Source of the DNA: a virus
IMG/VR virus record: IMGVR_UViG_3300044729_000874
Location: 1 to 24,334 of that record
Strand: one strand, 5' to 3'
Length of the DNA stretch: 24,334 bases
Shown here: piece after piece, positions 5,009 to 14,555 of the stretch
Layout: each line of letters starts with the position of its first letter
How positions within the stretch are numbered: the first letter of the stretch is position 1
Made by a program: the position numbers and the translations under genes
Notes under the pieces: model-generated
Seen by the model: only the letters and a program-made list of their open reading frames with translations
Database searches by the model: none
Told to the model about the DNA's origin: nothing

Positions 5009-6606
5009 TAGTAGCCTCCTGCTCCCTGTCTTGTAGCAAGATTTCTGGATTCGTCAACATGATCTATTCCTGCAATAGCGGCGTAGCGTAGCACATCGAC
5101 TGGATCTTTCCACGCCTCCTTCAAACCCCCATCACCCGTGTATTCACTCAGAGCTTGGATGATATTCTCGCATTCGGAGGAGACATAGAAATGCGGTCGG
5201 TTGACCGAATCTGCAGGTCTAGTGGTGTCCCATGACATCTTGCCAATAAGTGCCTGTAGCCCATCGTCGATGTCTAACCCTGGAGCTGGAATACAAACCA
5301 TACCAGCATCATTCAAATCCTCGATGATACTTGATGCACCATCCGCAGACTGGTACTTGGCAGCTCCAAGACGAGGGTCAATCAGTCTCTCAAAAATCTT
5401 TTCGTCACCTTCCAGTTCGGCAATCAAATCCATGTAGTCACGGATACCAAACCCTTGGCCCTTAGCCCCTTGTCCTGGCATCCACTTGCCACCCTTCCAC
5501 TCAGCCCAGTCACCTACATCAACACCCGGCCACTCACGATATACCCAAAATGTGCCAGACGCATCCACAGCAATCCAAGCCATAAACCAATTCTTTGCAC
5601 CCGCCGGGTCAATAATCTGATAGCGAGTAACATTCGTAGTTGGGATCTCTGATGGCTGGACAACATTGACTTCTTTATTGAACTTGGGAAACTTGGTGGC
5701 GTGGGACTTAACTGGAACCCCATACGCACGAATTAGGATCTCCTCCCTTGGCCTCCCCACCAGTGTCTCCTTAATTCGCTCGTAGCCACCGAAAGGGTTA
5801 TCTTTGCTATGGAAGTAGTGAACGCTGGCATTGCGTTTCTTACTCCGCTGGACATAGGGTACTAGCTCACCGTTGAGCAGCTCAGCCTCGACGCTCTGAA
5901 CGCTTGTAGCACCATCTAAGTATTCCTTAATAACTTCCGTCCACCCGTCAATCGGCGTGAATGTTACCAGCATCTTGGAGTTGCGGGTAGCAAGACGGAA
6001 GCGCAAGGTGTCAATAAGCTCATTACCAAGTAAGTACTCATCGAGCCATACGCCGATGTTGTGCCACTGGGGGTCACGGCTACCAAGCTCTGCGCCTTCT
6101 AGGATAGTTGGGTTGTTCTGATACTGAGAGTATGTCTTAAAGATGATCTGGGAAGCATTGGGTAGGATCAACGAGTTATCCGTGAACCCGTTCTTCTTCG
6201 TGTACGAGATGTAAGCGTTAGCCGAGGTTTGCTTTGTCCTCATTTCATGCGGCAACCAGTTCCACACCGCGCTTTGTTGCTGGCGGATGCTGACCTCCGA
6301 TGTCTGTGCAAAACAGAAGATCTCTGACTTTGGGTTTTCAATGGCGGCTTTGACCACGCAGTAAGAACCCCACGCAGTTTTGCCGCTGCGATTTCCCCCA
6401 AGTGCCAGAACCTCAGAGACTTGCGCTAGTTGCTCTTCAGCTTTCTCCCAGTGCGGGAGCCTAAACCCGTAGCGGAATGGGTCTTTCTCAGCGTTCTCGA
6501 TGGCCTCATGGTACACTCGATGAAGCTCAATAAGATCATCTGGCTCCATCAAGACTACCTCGTCATCGCTGGGAGGCTGAAGGATTGGATGTTTGCGCCA
6601 CTGCAT
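5008..6606 (-). CDS. terL: Terminase large subunit (532 aa)
   Basis: This ATP-driven motor and nuclease cuts concatemeric DNA and packages it through the portal. A Walker A motif GGNRSGKT lies at residues 70-77, a Walker B-like IGVWLDE at 184-190 and a coupling-type LVTFTP at 213-218. The C-terminal RNase H-fold nuclease is indicated by IIDPAGAKN (Asp333), RLIDPRLG (Asp410) and DPVDVLRYA (Asp501/504), spaced as expected for the metal-binding acidic residues. The length is normal for the family. The start overlaps the stop of the zinc-finger gene; the leader (cataaaacgaacta) is A/C-rich without Shine-Dalgarno. With the small subunit two genes upstream and the portal three downstream, this is the packaging module. 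Confidence 0.95.
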   Translation of the reverse strand: MQWRKHPILQPPSDDEVVLMEPDDLIELHRVYHEAIENAEKDPFRYGFRLPHWEKAEEQLAQVSEVLALGGNRSGKTAWGSYCVVKAAIENPKSEIFCFAQTSEVSIRQQQSAVWNWLPHEMRTKQTSANAYISYTKKNGFTDNSLILPNASQIIFKTYSQYQNNPTILEGAELGSRDPQWHNIGVWLDEYLLGNELIDTLRFRLATRNSKMLVTFTPIDGWTEVIKEYLDGATSVQSVEAELLNGELVPYVQRSKKRNASVHYFHSKDNPFGGYERIKETLVGRPREEILIRAYGVPVKSHATKFPKFNKEVNVVQPSEIPTTNVTRYQIIDPAGAKNWFMAWIAVDASGTFWVYREWPGVDVGDWAEWKGGKWMPGQGAKGQGFGIRDYMDLIAELEGDEKIFERLIDPRLGAAKYQSADGASSIIEDLNDAGMVCIPAPGLDIDDGLQALIGKMSWDTTRPADSVNRPHFYVSSECENIIQALSEYTGDGGLKEAWKDPVDVLRYAAIAGIDHVDESRNLATRQGAGGY

Positions 6607-6959
6607 TAGTTCGTTTTATATGCACCAGTCTCCATTAGGATGTCTTTGATGTGATACACGCTATCACACTCCTCGCAACAAAACGCATCCTCCTCAGCTG
6701 GAAACGACCCTCTATTCCCGTCAACAAAGTGAAGCTCTCGACGCTTCTTGCAATGCTTACATACGCCAATGAAGGGCTTAACGAACTTCTCTAGCACCAC
6801 ATTCCAAATCTTAGTGTTGAACTTCTCCGCTAGATATGAGGCGTAGCAAAGCGTATGGCACTTATGCTTAATGCCGTCATGCTCGACCATGTAGTAGCGA
6901 ACTAGATTACCACCATCCTTAGCGTAATCTGCGTATCTTGATTCTGGTTCTGGTATCAT
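6606..6959 (-). CDS. Putative zinc-ribbon protein (117 aa)
   Basis: Two Cys pairs, CKHC at residues 67-70 and CEEC at 95-98, lie about 24 residues apart and form a likely zinc-ribbon site. A further Cys/His cluster (HKCHTLC, about 32-38) lies in the N-terminal half. The N-terminus (SRYADYAKDGGNLVRYYM) gives no family match that I recognise. It lies between the two terminase genes, with an ATGA overlap to the small subunit and a 1-bp stop/start overlap to the large subunit, so it is almost certainly co-expressed with them. A role in packaging or DNA handling is possible but unproven. Confidence 0.75.
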   Translation of the reverse strand: MIPEPESRYADYAKDGGNLVRYYMVEHDGIKHKCHTLCYASYLAEKFNTKIWNVVLEKFVKPFIGVCKHCKKRRELHFVDGNRGSFPAEEDAFCCEECDSVYHIKDILMETGAYKTN

Positions 6960-7507
6960 TCTACAATTTCGGCTTCTACCGCTTGGGCTTTGACTTTATT
7001 GGCAATACGGGACTTTGCTTCTGCAATCATCTTAGCCGCATCGTCAATAGACGGACCCTTGCGATGCTCAACAATGGTACTTGCCATACCCGAAAGCTGT
7101 CCAGCCTTATCGGTCATAATGCCAATAGTCAACGCCAATCGGTCTGGTGAGATTGCCTTAAGCTGGTCTGGATCACGGCTCAACTGCTCTGCTTTCTCGA
7201 ACAAAAGGTCTGTGTACTCAGCAGCAGCAATGGCGTAGCGTTTGGAGAACTCCTTGCGCTTAGACTCCAGCGTGTCGTTATGCCTCCATTCTAGCGCACG
7301 GACAGTCTCATGCGTCACCCTGCACTTCTTGGCAATAGCATTGATACGCCCACCCTGCGCCAGCATCCAGAGGATCTGTGCTGCTACATTCGGGTTGTAG
7401 TTTTCGATAGTGTTCCGAGGGAATTGCTTAGCCCTTTCCTTGACCTCAAGGAAGAACTCTTTCATTGCCTCTTTGCTATCAATCGCTGATAGGTCTTCGT
7501 CGCTCAT
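6956..7507 (-). CDS. terS: Probable terminase small subunit (183 aa)
   Basis: The small subunit recognises the packaging site on phage DNA and recruits the large subunit. Residues about 41-76 form a helix-turn-helix (AAQILWMLAQGG, then AIAKKCRVTHETVRALEWRH), consistent with a DNA-binding domain. Residues about 95-150 are predicted helical (DLLFEKAEQLSRDPDQL, then IGIMTDKAGQLSG) and would be the oligomerisation region. The tail is charged. Length and position just upstream of the large subunit fit. It overlaps the polyvalent gene upstream by 4 bp (ATGA). The leader (gcgaccaaaacaa) has no Shine-Dalgarno. The call rests on architecture and context rather than a diagnostic motif. Confidence 0.75.
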   Translation of the reverse strand: MSDEDLSAIDSKEAMKEFFLEVKERAKQFPRNTIENYNPNVAAQILWMLAQGGRINAIAKKCRVTHETVRALEWRHNDTLESKRKEFSKRYAIAAAEYTDLLFEKAEQLSRDPDQLKAISPDRLALTIGIMTDKAGQLSGMASTIVEHRKGPSIDDAAKMIAEAKSRIANKVKAQAVEAEIVE

Positions 7508-10500
7508 TTGTTTTGGTCGCGTTCTTGCGACTGCCCACTTATAGCAAGAGAAATGCTTCTGGCAAGAGCTGGATTGCGATATTTTACTTCACTTCTCCTT
7601 GGTTGTTTTTGATTTGTCCTTATGGCTTTGGGTTTGCCTTGTGGAACATATCGCATCTGACCAGTCTGCGAAATCTTCCGCATCTCTGGGGTGATGTTCA
7701 CCTTCCAGATTGGTGACTTTTTGTCTGGAAACCCTTCCGGGTCTTCTAAGTATGCCGGTTCAGTTATTATCTCTGATTTCTCGACCTTACCGCCCCACTG
7801 TTTCACATACTTGCCAACTTCTTTCGGGAGCATGTTGTCGTAGAACCCTTTCATTCCCTCACCGCCAACCTTTAGGTCTAGACCACTATATGAGACATCG
7901 GACTTTCCGTTTAATACACGGAACTCTTCAGCTTTACGCTCATATTCATCAAACAACGGACTATCATATCCTACTCCGGGTTGTTGCAGTTTTTTTCTGG
8001 CTTCTTCCGCTGCGATTTTTGCGCGTTGAATCTGTTGCGGAGTCCCTTTAGGGGACATATCAGAAATCACCTTTTCTGCTAACTCCTTGCCAATTACATC
8101 TGGAAGTGCCTCAAGCGTGCTTTGTTGAGTAATAACATTATTATTGCCCCTTGTCCCGTAAACAGTTACGCGATTACTACCATCAATCCGGCGGACTTCT
8201 ATTGAGTCAAGAGACTTACTTAAATCAAACCGCTCATTCTGCGTCTCTCCAGTCGTCCAACCAATCCAATCCTTGCCACCATCCACGGCATCACGCAGCG
8301 CGCGTTTGAAGAGTTGGAGTGGCCAAGTGGTACGGAATGGTGCGTCCGCAACACCACCTTTAAGATGTTCACCGCCTTCAATAATCTCGTCGATATAAGC
8401 CTGTCGCTGATCATCTGGCATTGCATTCCATGTTTCGTCGGCTATGCCAAAAAACTCTTTTGCTTGTGATTGTGTTGGAGTGGTTCCAGTTGCGATGGCA
8501 TACCCCTTCTTCCTACCCTCCTGGTGTCTATCAGATTGGAATTCCTCTACGAATAATCCCTTGCTTCCATTGTCCAGCGTGCGCTCGTTTGTACGCATGT
8601 GGGCGACATAGTTTGGAATGTCTGGGAAGTGGGAGGAGGTGTATTCTGATACTGCCTTCTCACGATAGAACGGCTGCACTTCAAGATCGTTCCGGCCTTT
8701 GAACATGTCAGCCATCTCGGCTTTCGCTTTGGCTTCTGTGTCGAAAGTAAGTCCGCCAAGCTGACCGCTGCCATCTTTGTAGGCGATGACGTATTGAGCC
8801 TTTGTGGTGTGCGGCATCGCCAGCACCACCTCGCGGTAGTTCTCACCGCCGGGGAGGACATATTGGGAGAATTTAGTTGGCCTTGTAGGCTTAGATGAGT
8901 CAAACGCTTCTGATCTAGCTTTTTCTGCTTGCACTCGTTTGGTTGCATATTCCCATTCCATCTCATCAAGTTTACTTTTAGCATCAGCATCCTTTATCTT
9001 TCCAGCTTTAATAACCGCACGATATTCCGTTAAATATCTTTGATGTGAGTTATACGCTTCAGAAGCAAGTCTTTCAGCTTTAGCAACTAGCATAGGGTTT
9101 TCGGCATTTGGCACATCACTCTGAATGACCTCTTCAAATTTAGCCCTACCATCATTACGAAGGTAGTTAAGCAGATCATCCTTGGATACTTTTCCGTCCT
9201 TCTCGAGACTTGCCAATTCTTGTTCTATTCCGCTCCACTTGATTTCGTCAGCTTTTACTCCACTACCCCTTGTCGGGTCAATTGTAGCCATGATCTGCTG
9301 CTTCGTGGCGCGTGTTGGAACCTTATCAGAAATAACACGCTCAAGTTGAGAATAGAATTTATCATCATCTATTAACCTTGCCGTATTTGGCTCACCTTTC
9401 GGCATTAACCTTACTTGCCCTTCTTGACCTTGACCTTGCGGCTGTGCAACTCCTTCTTGAGCTTGGACTGCTGCTTGCTGGTCAATGGTGACACCTTGCT
9501 TAGAAGGTATCCTACCTGTTTTTTGCTTTTTGTTTTCATAAATTAACTCTCCATTTCGATTGAATCTTGGCGACTGGGGCATCAAGTTATCACGAAGGCT
9601 GTAATACGATGTTGGGCCGTATGGAATAATAACATCGCCAGAAGTCTTGATTGCGCTCTGAAGTCGGTCAAATGCAAATGTTCGGTAAATTCCAGTTACA
9701 AGGTCTGGCGACACCTTCTGCATCATTGGGTTGATTCCAAGTTGGCGATTGGTCTGAAGACCTTGAACAGAGTTAATAAAGTTCTTCCGTCTCTGCCAGT
9801 TTTTAGGGTCTACGCTTTGATAGTAAGCGTCAGTCGATTCACCCTTGTTTTGTATCTCAACGGACTTCTCAATATCCTCGTAGATCTTCTTGCGAGTAAG
9901 GTTGAGTTCTTTGGCGATCTTGTTTTTAACTGCTCGGTCAACATTCTTCTCAAGTTGGCGCAAGTCCATTGCCTCAAGATACAAGCGACCTTTTTTAAGC
10001 ACCCATTTTGTAGGAACCACATAATTCTCCGTAAGACCACCAAATTGCTCGGAACGACCTTGCTTGATTGGTTTATTGACAAGAAGAGTGCCATGTTTTG
10101 TCGGGACTTCAATTTCAGATTGGAGTAGTAAAGCCTTACCAAATTCACCATTATCAATAACGCCAGCTTCTTCTAATGCTTTTAAGTGGTCATCAGTAAG
10201 AATTCCTTCTCCGTTGCCGTTCTTGTCTGGGATAAGAACACCGTTTGGCAGCTTCTCGCCACGCTCTACGATTTGCTTATTAACTTGATCTAAAACGCTT
10301 GTCGCTTGATAGTGCTTAGGGTTATCGGATTTAACATCAACAACCTTCTGAACTCTCGCTGCTTTTGGCTTGCCAGCGGTTTCTCGGTACATTTGGCGCA
10401 CCATCGCCTTAACTTCTGGCAGCTCCCTAAACCCGTCAGCAAGCAGCCCTGTACCCATCACCATGCGTCCACCAGCATCAGTCGCTCCACCCATCTTGAA

Positions 10501-13029
10501 GTGTAGGTTTTTGACAATAGGCGTAGCATTAAACAATGTTCTAAAGCTGCCTTCAACGGTGCGGCGAAGTGGAGTTTTGCGGGACTCTTTGTAAAGGTTT
10601 CCTTTAAGAGTGTCCTCTAGCAGCGTTTGTACGCCTTGATCGGTATAATACTCAATAGCAAGTTCCCCCAAGTCGGCTGGGGTCATATCATTCTGCCTGC
10701 GCAAGTTGTTGTATTCGTCTGCCCACGCTTTAAACTCTGGGTCTAAAGTTCCATCTGGATTACGAACAAGCCCCGGTTGAGTGTCATCCCCCAACATCCG
10801 AGCTACAATAGCACCATCCTTTTGCCACACATGCTGAATCATATGTCCAGCTTCGTGCATGGCTACTTCCTTTAAGAAGCCAACCTTGTCGTTAATATTA
10901 ACAACGGCTTTTTGTCCAACAGGGTCAAACTTGTTGTTGCCAGTAGTGTTGATTTCCCACTTGAACGATCCTGGGTATGCCGCATCAATATTGGAAAGCG
11001 CATATCTAAAGTCACGATCTTTTAGTCCATCGAACACGGCTATTTGGTCAGCATCTAGCTTATTCCGATAGTTGGTCATCTGGTCAATGTTGACCTGCTC
11101 CATGTCCTTCTTTCCACCAATAACTCTCCCAAGACCACCAAACACCAATGCATCACGGGCAGCGTATTTAAGCGTGTTTTCGTCAATGCCTTGGGAGTTA
11201 ATCGCGTTGTATGAGAATGTAGCAGGAGCGGCTTGAGCAGCCCCTTTAGCCATGCTCGCAAACCCTCGCACTAGCGGCGTGGAGTAATCACCAAGTGTAG
11301 CCACAGCGCGACCAATACCGCCAACACTTTCGTTTGCGGCCAAGCGGCGGAAGAACGGCGTTGAGCTACTTCTTTCCAAAAGTTCCTCGCTAACCGCATT
11401 ACCAAATTTTGACATCTTGCGCAGAGCAGGGACAGCGGCAATAAGACCAACCCTAGCCCCCATGTACACACCAATAGCTTGGTGGAACGGAATAGCAAGT
11501 CCAGTAGCAATTAGGGACGGTATTCTGTACCTAAGAACGCTTCTTTCAACTTTCTTTAGAAATCCATTAACAGCAGCAACACCATTCCCAAGTTTTTCAG
11601 CACCATTTGATAAACCTTTGGTCGCGCCAGATGCCACAGCTCGAACAGCGTCACCTGCTGTTTTAGCTGTATCCAAACCAATCTCAAGCTGATTCGCAGT
11701 CTTACTTACATTCTGGATGCCGTCATCAATAATGCCAAGGCGGGTTTGAACTGCTTGCGACTGAGTCGTTAGGTCATCCAGCCTCCTAGTTAGTTCTGTT
11801 GCTTTCTCTGTAGCTCCAATACGAAGTGCATCGTCAAGTTGTCCAGATACAACCGAAGCCTCATCAGATAGTCTTGCAACATCAGCTAAAACGCTAGATC
11901 TAGCTGCATTAAGTTCACGACCATAATTAACGATCTCAATCCCCCTTTTTGCTTGGTTTGCTTTACGGACGGTTCTAATAATATTAACGCCAGCTCCAAG
12001 TCCAGCCGTAGCCAAACCTACAGCAATGCCCGGAACATCTGCTGGAAGACTTGCGGCAGCGCGAACACTGTTAATGTCTTCCTCGTATTTTTTAAGACCT
12101 TGCTCTTCTCCAAGTTCAGCTACATATTGAGATTTTGCTGACTCTTGTGCTTGAAGAACCTGTTCCCCAGCCCCAATCAAACTTGCGGTTTCAACCGCAT
12201 CCATGTCTTTTTGGGATCTTTCAATAAGTGCAAGCTTGTAGTCCCTTTTTTTATTTAACTCATCAGCTTGTTCTTGAGGAATATTTCCCATTGATACGGC
12301 TGCGTTAAGTCTTTGCCTATCAATAAACCTAGTTAATTTAGCTCCGCTTGTTACCGCAGTCTCAAGAATTGAATCAATTGCTTCAGCTTTCTTTGCGATG
12401 TCTTTTTCGTACGCTTGCTTTATTGTCTCTGATTCAGACAAACTAGCAATGGGTGGAGTAACGATTTGACCAATGCCCTTACCAATAGCTACAGCTCCTT
12501 CACTAAATTCTTTGAACGCTTCTGTCCATGTTCGCTCTGGTTCTGCGTCAATTCCGCTTTTTTTGCGTATTGCGTACAACTCAGCTTTTTTAGGATCAAT
12601 GGCATCATCGCTCATTCCACCATCCAGATAAGCGGAGGGATCGGTAAGATCGTCTAGACTTGTTGTGAAAGCCTCGCCTTTGGTAGTCAATGCACCATCC
12701 TTAACTAGACCACGATCCTCCAAAAGAATGTAGTCCTCGCCAAGTTGTGTAGCATTCCCATCTTGATCCAGAAGTCCACGGGCCTTCATGCCCTCTTCCG
12801 TGGTGAACTCTGGAATTTGGTATTCTTTCGGAGTGTGAAGCTCTGCAAACGCAGGACTAGTAAAACGAATGTCGTTAGGGTCTGGCTGAGTTACAACATC
12901 ACTAACCGACTCGTAAGATTGCTTCTGAGCTTCTAGGTTTGCCTTCTCTTGGTCAAGGTACTCAAAAATAGCATCCCTTTCGAGCTTGCTGATTTCTGGA
13001 TCTGCCTTCTCTTCTTCTGGAGTTGCCAT
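7504..13029 (-). CDS. Giant polyvalent virion protein with zincin metallopeptidase motif (1841 aa)
   Basis: Polyvalent proteins are very long phage proteins that join several effector and enzyme domains; they are thought to enter the host with the DNA. Visible parts, in order: a charged helical N-terminus; apolar stretches near 333-352 (VPGIAVGLATAGLGAGVNII) and 500-535; a coiled-coil-like region about 365-450; HEAGH at 725-729 with downstream acidic candidates Glu789/Glu793, the pattern of a gluzincin-type metallopeptidase; a Gln-rich linker near 1190; a helical module starting FYSQLERVI near 1225; the LPGGENYREV module from 1392 with EEFQSDRHQ (to about 1503); and GGEGMKGFYD near 1722. The last three recur together in giant phage proteins. 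Position among internal virion genes supports packaging into the particle. Substrate is unknown. Confidence 0.8.
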   Translation of the reverse strand: MATPEEEKADPEISKLERDAIFEYLDQEKANLEAQKQSYESVSDVVTQPDPNDIRFTSPAFAELHTPKEYQIPEFTTEEGMKARGLLDQDGNATQLGEDYILLEDRGLVKDGALTTKGEAFTTSLDDLTDPSAYLDGGMSDDAIDPKKAELYAIRKKSGIDAEPERTWTEAFKEFSEGAVAIGKGIGQIVTPPIASLSESETIKQAYEKDIAKKAEAIDSILETAVTSGAKLTRFIDRQRLNAAVSMGNIPQEQADELNKKRDYKLALIERSQKDMDAVETASLIGAGEQVLQAQESAKSQYVAELGEEQGLKKYEEDINSVRAAASLPADVPGIAVGLATAGLGAGVNIIRTVRKANQAKRGIEIVNYGRELNAARSSVLADVARLSDEASVVSGQLDDALRIGATEKATELTRRLDDLTTQSQAVQTRLGIIDDGIQNVSKTANQLEIGLDTAKTAGDAVRAVASGATKGLSNGAEKLGNGVAAVNGFLKKVERSVLRYRIPSLIATGLAIPFHQAIGVYMGARVGLIAAVPALRKMSKFGNAVSEELLERSSSTPFFRRLAANESVGGIGRAVATLGDYSTPLVRGFASMAKGAAQAAPATFSYNAINSQGIDENTLKYAARDALVFGGLGRVIGGKKDMEQVNIDQMTNYRNKLDADQIAVFDGLKDRDFRYALSNIDAAYPGSFKWEINTTGNNKFDPVGQKAVVNINDKVGFLKEVAMHEAGHMIQHVWQKDGAIVARMLGDDTQPGLVRNPDGTLDPEFKAWADEYNNLRRQNDMTPADLGELAIEYYTDQGVQTLLEDTLKGNLYKESRKTPLRRTVEGSFRTLFNATPIVKNLHFKMGGATDAGGRMVMGTGLLADGFRELPEVKAMVRQMYRETAGKPKAARVQKVVDVKSDNPKHYQATSVLDQVNKQIVERGEKLPNGVLIPDKNGNGEGILTDDHLKALEEAGVIDNGEFGKALLLQSEIEVPTKHGTLLVNKPIKQGRSEQFGGLTENYVVPTKWVLKKGRLYLEAMDLRQLEKNVDRAVKNKIAKELNLTRKKIYEDIEKSVEIQNKGESTDAYYQSVDPKNWQRRKNFINSVQGLQTNRQLGINPMMQKVSPDLVTGIYRTFAFDRLQSAIKTSGDVIIPYGPTSYYSLRDNLMPQSPRFNRNGELIYENKKQKTGRIPSKQGVTIDQQAAVQAQEGVAQPQGQGQEGQVRLMPKGEPNTARLIDDDKFYSQLERVISDKVPTRATKQQIMATIDPTRGSGVKADEIKWSGIEQELASLEKDGKVSKDDLLNYLRNDGRAKFEEVIQSDVPNAENPMLVAKAERLASEAYNSHQRYLTEYRAVIKAGKIKDADAKSKLDEMEWEYATKRVQAEKARSEAFDSSKPTRPTKFSQYVLPGGENYREVVLAMPHTTKAQYVIAYKDGSGQLGGLTFDTEAKAKAEMADMFKGRNDLEVQPFYREKAVSEYTSSHFPDIPNYVAHMRTNERTLDNGSKGLFVEEFQSDRHQEGRKKGYAIATGTTPTQSQAKEFFGIADETWNAMPDDQRQAYIDEIIEGGEHLKGGVADAPFRTTWPLQLFKRALRDAVDGGKDWIGWTTGETQNERFDLSKSLDSIEVRRIDGSNRVTVYGTRGNNNVITQQSTLEALPDVIGKELAEKVISDMSPKGTPQQIQRAKIAAEEARKKLQQPGVGYDSPLFDEYERKAEEFRVLNGKSDVSYSGLDLKVGGEGMKGFYDNMLPKEVGKYVKQWGGKVEKSEIITEPAYLEDPEGFPDKKSPIWKVNITPEMRKISQTGQMRYVPQGKPKAIRTNQKQPRRSEVKYRNPALARSISLAISGQSQERDQNK

Positions 13030-13037
13030 TTAATTAT

Positions 13038-14021
13038 TTATTGAAGTCGCCCTCTAAGTTTTTGCGTAGCCGTCTGCGGCTTATTTTGTTGAGTTTTTTG
13101 TTGATCCTCTTCAACAGTTCCAGAGATATTATATTTCTTATTTAAGTTTTTCTCAGCCCTACCAAGAACTTGATACTTCTCTTCAAGATAGTCCTTCCAG
13201 ATTTGAGTATTATCCGTTTCAACTGGAACAGTCATTTTGGATATGAACTTTCTATCTTGCTCAGTTACTGGTGCAAGAGCGCGAACGTTTTTTAGAACAT
13301 CGCTTGTAGTAACCATAAGGGCATCTTTAATTAGCGATTGGTTCTTTTGCGCCCATTCAGCACCCATTTCTGATGCCACAGCACGGCCAAATCTAGCTAC
13401 TGGCTCCGTTGGGCCTACAACATCACTTAGGTCAGACGCCAAAAGATTCTTAATTTTTTCTCTTTCTGTTTGAATAGAGTAATAAGTATTTTCTGCTTCG
13501 GCTTTTTTAAGATCCTTCTCTTCTATTTTTGACTCAAGCTCCATTCGGCTAACTTGTTCAGATGTGGAAACAGGTTGGCCAAACAACGCTTCTTCAATCT
13601 TAGTTGCTTGATCAATCTGACCAGCTCCAATAAGATTTCTGGCAGCGGTTATGAGATTTGGATCTGTTTGTCTTCCGCTTTTTTGGGCCTCATTGACCTT
13701 TGACTCAAACAATGCTGATGCGCCCTGAATACGAGCGGCATTTGATTGTTCTTCTTTTAGCCGCTCCCTGTTTTTCTGAATGTCTCCTACAAGACTATTA
13801 GCCCTTGAGTTCAGTTTGGTAAAAATAGAAGCAGCATTCTTTCTTTCCTTCGATCCAATCGGTGAATTTTTAGCGGCATTAATGGCTTGTATGGCCGCAG
13901 CTTCAATCGCGTCTGCATCAACATTCATTTGTGCCTCGCGGGCTTGTTGAAGTATGCGATCCATTTTAACCGCATCAGCGTAGGCCGCTGACCCTTGTGG
14001 TAACATTTCAGAAATTGGCAT
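13038..14021 (-). CDS. Probable internal virion or ejection protein, coiled-coil rich (327 aa)
   Basis: The sequence is mostly helical, with long stretches rich in Ala, Glu, Lys and Gln (about 40-115 and 150-200) that look like coiled coils, and a Gln/Thr-rich C-terminal tail. A segment near 205-270 (RFGRAVASEMGAEWAQKN to APVTEQDRKFISKM) resembles the tail part of DNA pilot or ejection proteins, where a conserved small domain sits near the C-terminus. It lies 8 bp before the giant polyvalent gene in the same operon, the usual place for internal core proteins in podoviruses. The leader (ctaaataacaaaaca) has no Shine-Dalgarno. No enzymatic motif is visible. Confidence 0.6.
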   Translation of the reverse strand: MPISEMLPQGSAAYADAVKMDRILQQAREAQMNVDADAIEAAAIQAINAAKNSPIGSKERKNAASIFTKLNSRANSLVGDIQKNRERLKEEQSNAARIQGASALFESKVNEAQKSGRQTDPNLITAARNLIGAGQIDQATKIEEALFGQPVSTSEQVSRMELESKIEEKDLKKAEAENTYYSIQTEREKIKNLLASDLSDVVGPTEPVARFGRAVASEMGAEWAQKNQSLIKDALMVTTSDVLKNVRALAPVTEQDRKFISKMTVPVETDNTQIWKDYLEEKYQVLGRAEKNLNKKYNISGTVEEDQQKTQQNKPQTATQKLRGRLQ

Positions 14022-14032
14022 TGTTTTGTTAT

Positions 14033-14554
14033 TTAGAAACCAAAGTAATCATTTCCACCGCTGCTTTGAACTGACGCACCACCACCTCCAGAAGAAACGC
14101 CTCCACCAGATCCACCAGATGATCCTCCACCACCAGATTTCATTGCGAACTTTTGCTGGCGCAAGTCCATCATTGCGTTTTGGTTGATAAGTTGCTGAAC
14201 CTCAAACCCAGTCTTCATTGTTCCAAACAATGATTCAGCAGCAGCAATCCGTTTAGACAATGGTATCTCTTGGTCGTCAAGCGTGGCTTTAAGTTGTCCA
14301 ATCCCAGGGACAAGGTCTGGGGCTTTAGCTTCAAGCAATCCAGCAATACGGCTTGCTGTGTCAACAGACTTAGCCTTTTCCTTTTGCTGCTTGAAGTAAT
14401 CTCCAACTTGAGCAACTGCTTGCCCAATACCAGCTCCCAAATTCTGCATCCCCTGTGCTTGGATCTCCGCAGCCCTTGTGAAGCCAGAGTAATCCTGCAC
14501 AAACATCCGTGGGTCTACACCCGCTCCTAGCATCTGTCCTTGTCCGTATGGCAT
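14033..14554 (-). CDS. Probable internal virion protein with Gly/Ser-rich tail (173 aa)
   Basis: The N-terminal half is helical (AAEIQAQGMQNLGAGIGQAV, about 28-47, then a charged helix). Residues about 138-168 are almost only Gly and Ser, a flexible linker, ending in the aromatic tip NDYFGF. Small Ala/Gln/Gly-rich helical proteins of this kind in front of larger internal proteins are commonly part of the ejectosome of podoviruses. It lies 11 bp before the 327-aa gene and 1 bp after the S74-domain gene. The role is inferred from context and composition. Confidence 0.6.
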   Translation of the reverse strand: MPYGQGQMLGAGVDPRMFVQDYSGFTRAAEIQAQGMQNLGAGIGQAVAQVGDYFKQQKEKAKSVDTASRIAGLLEAKAPDLVPGIGQLKATLDDQEIPLSKRIAAAESLFGTMKTGFEVQQLINQNAMMDLRQQKFAMKSGGGGSSGGSGGGVSSGGGGASVQSSGGNDYFGF

Positions 14555-14555
14555 A

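Noticed and set aside
9742-10128. 128-aa plus-strand frame inside the giant polyvalent gene
   Set aside because: Antisense shadow of a clearly coding region; no independent start signal.
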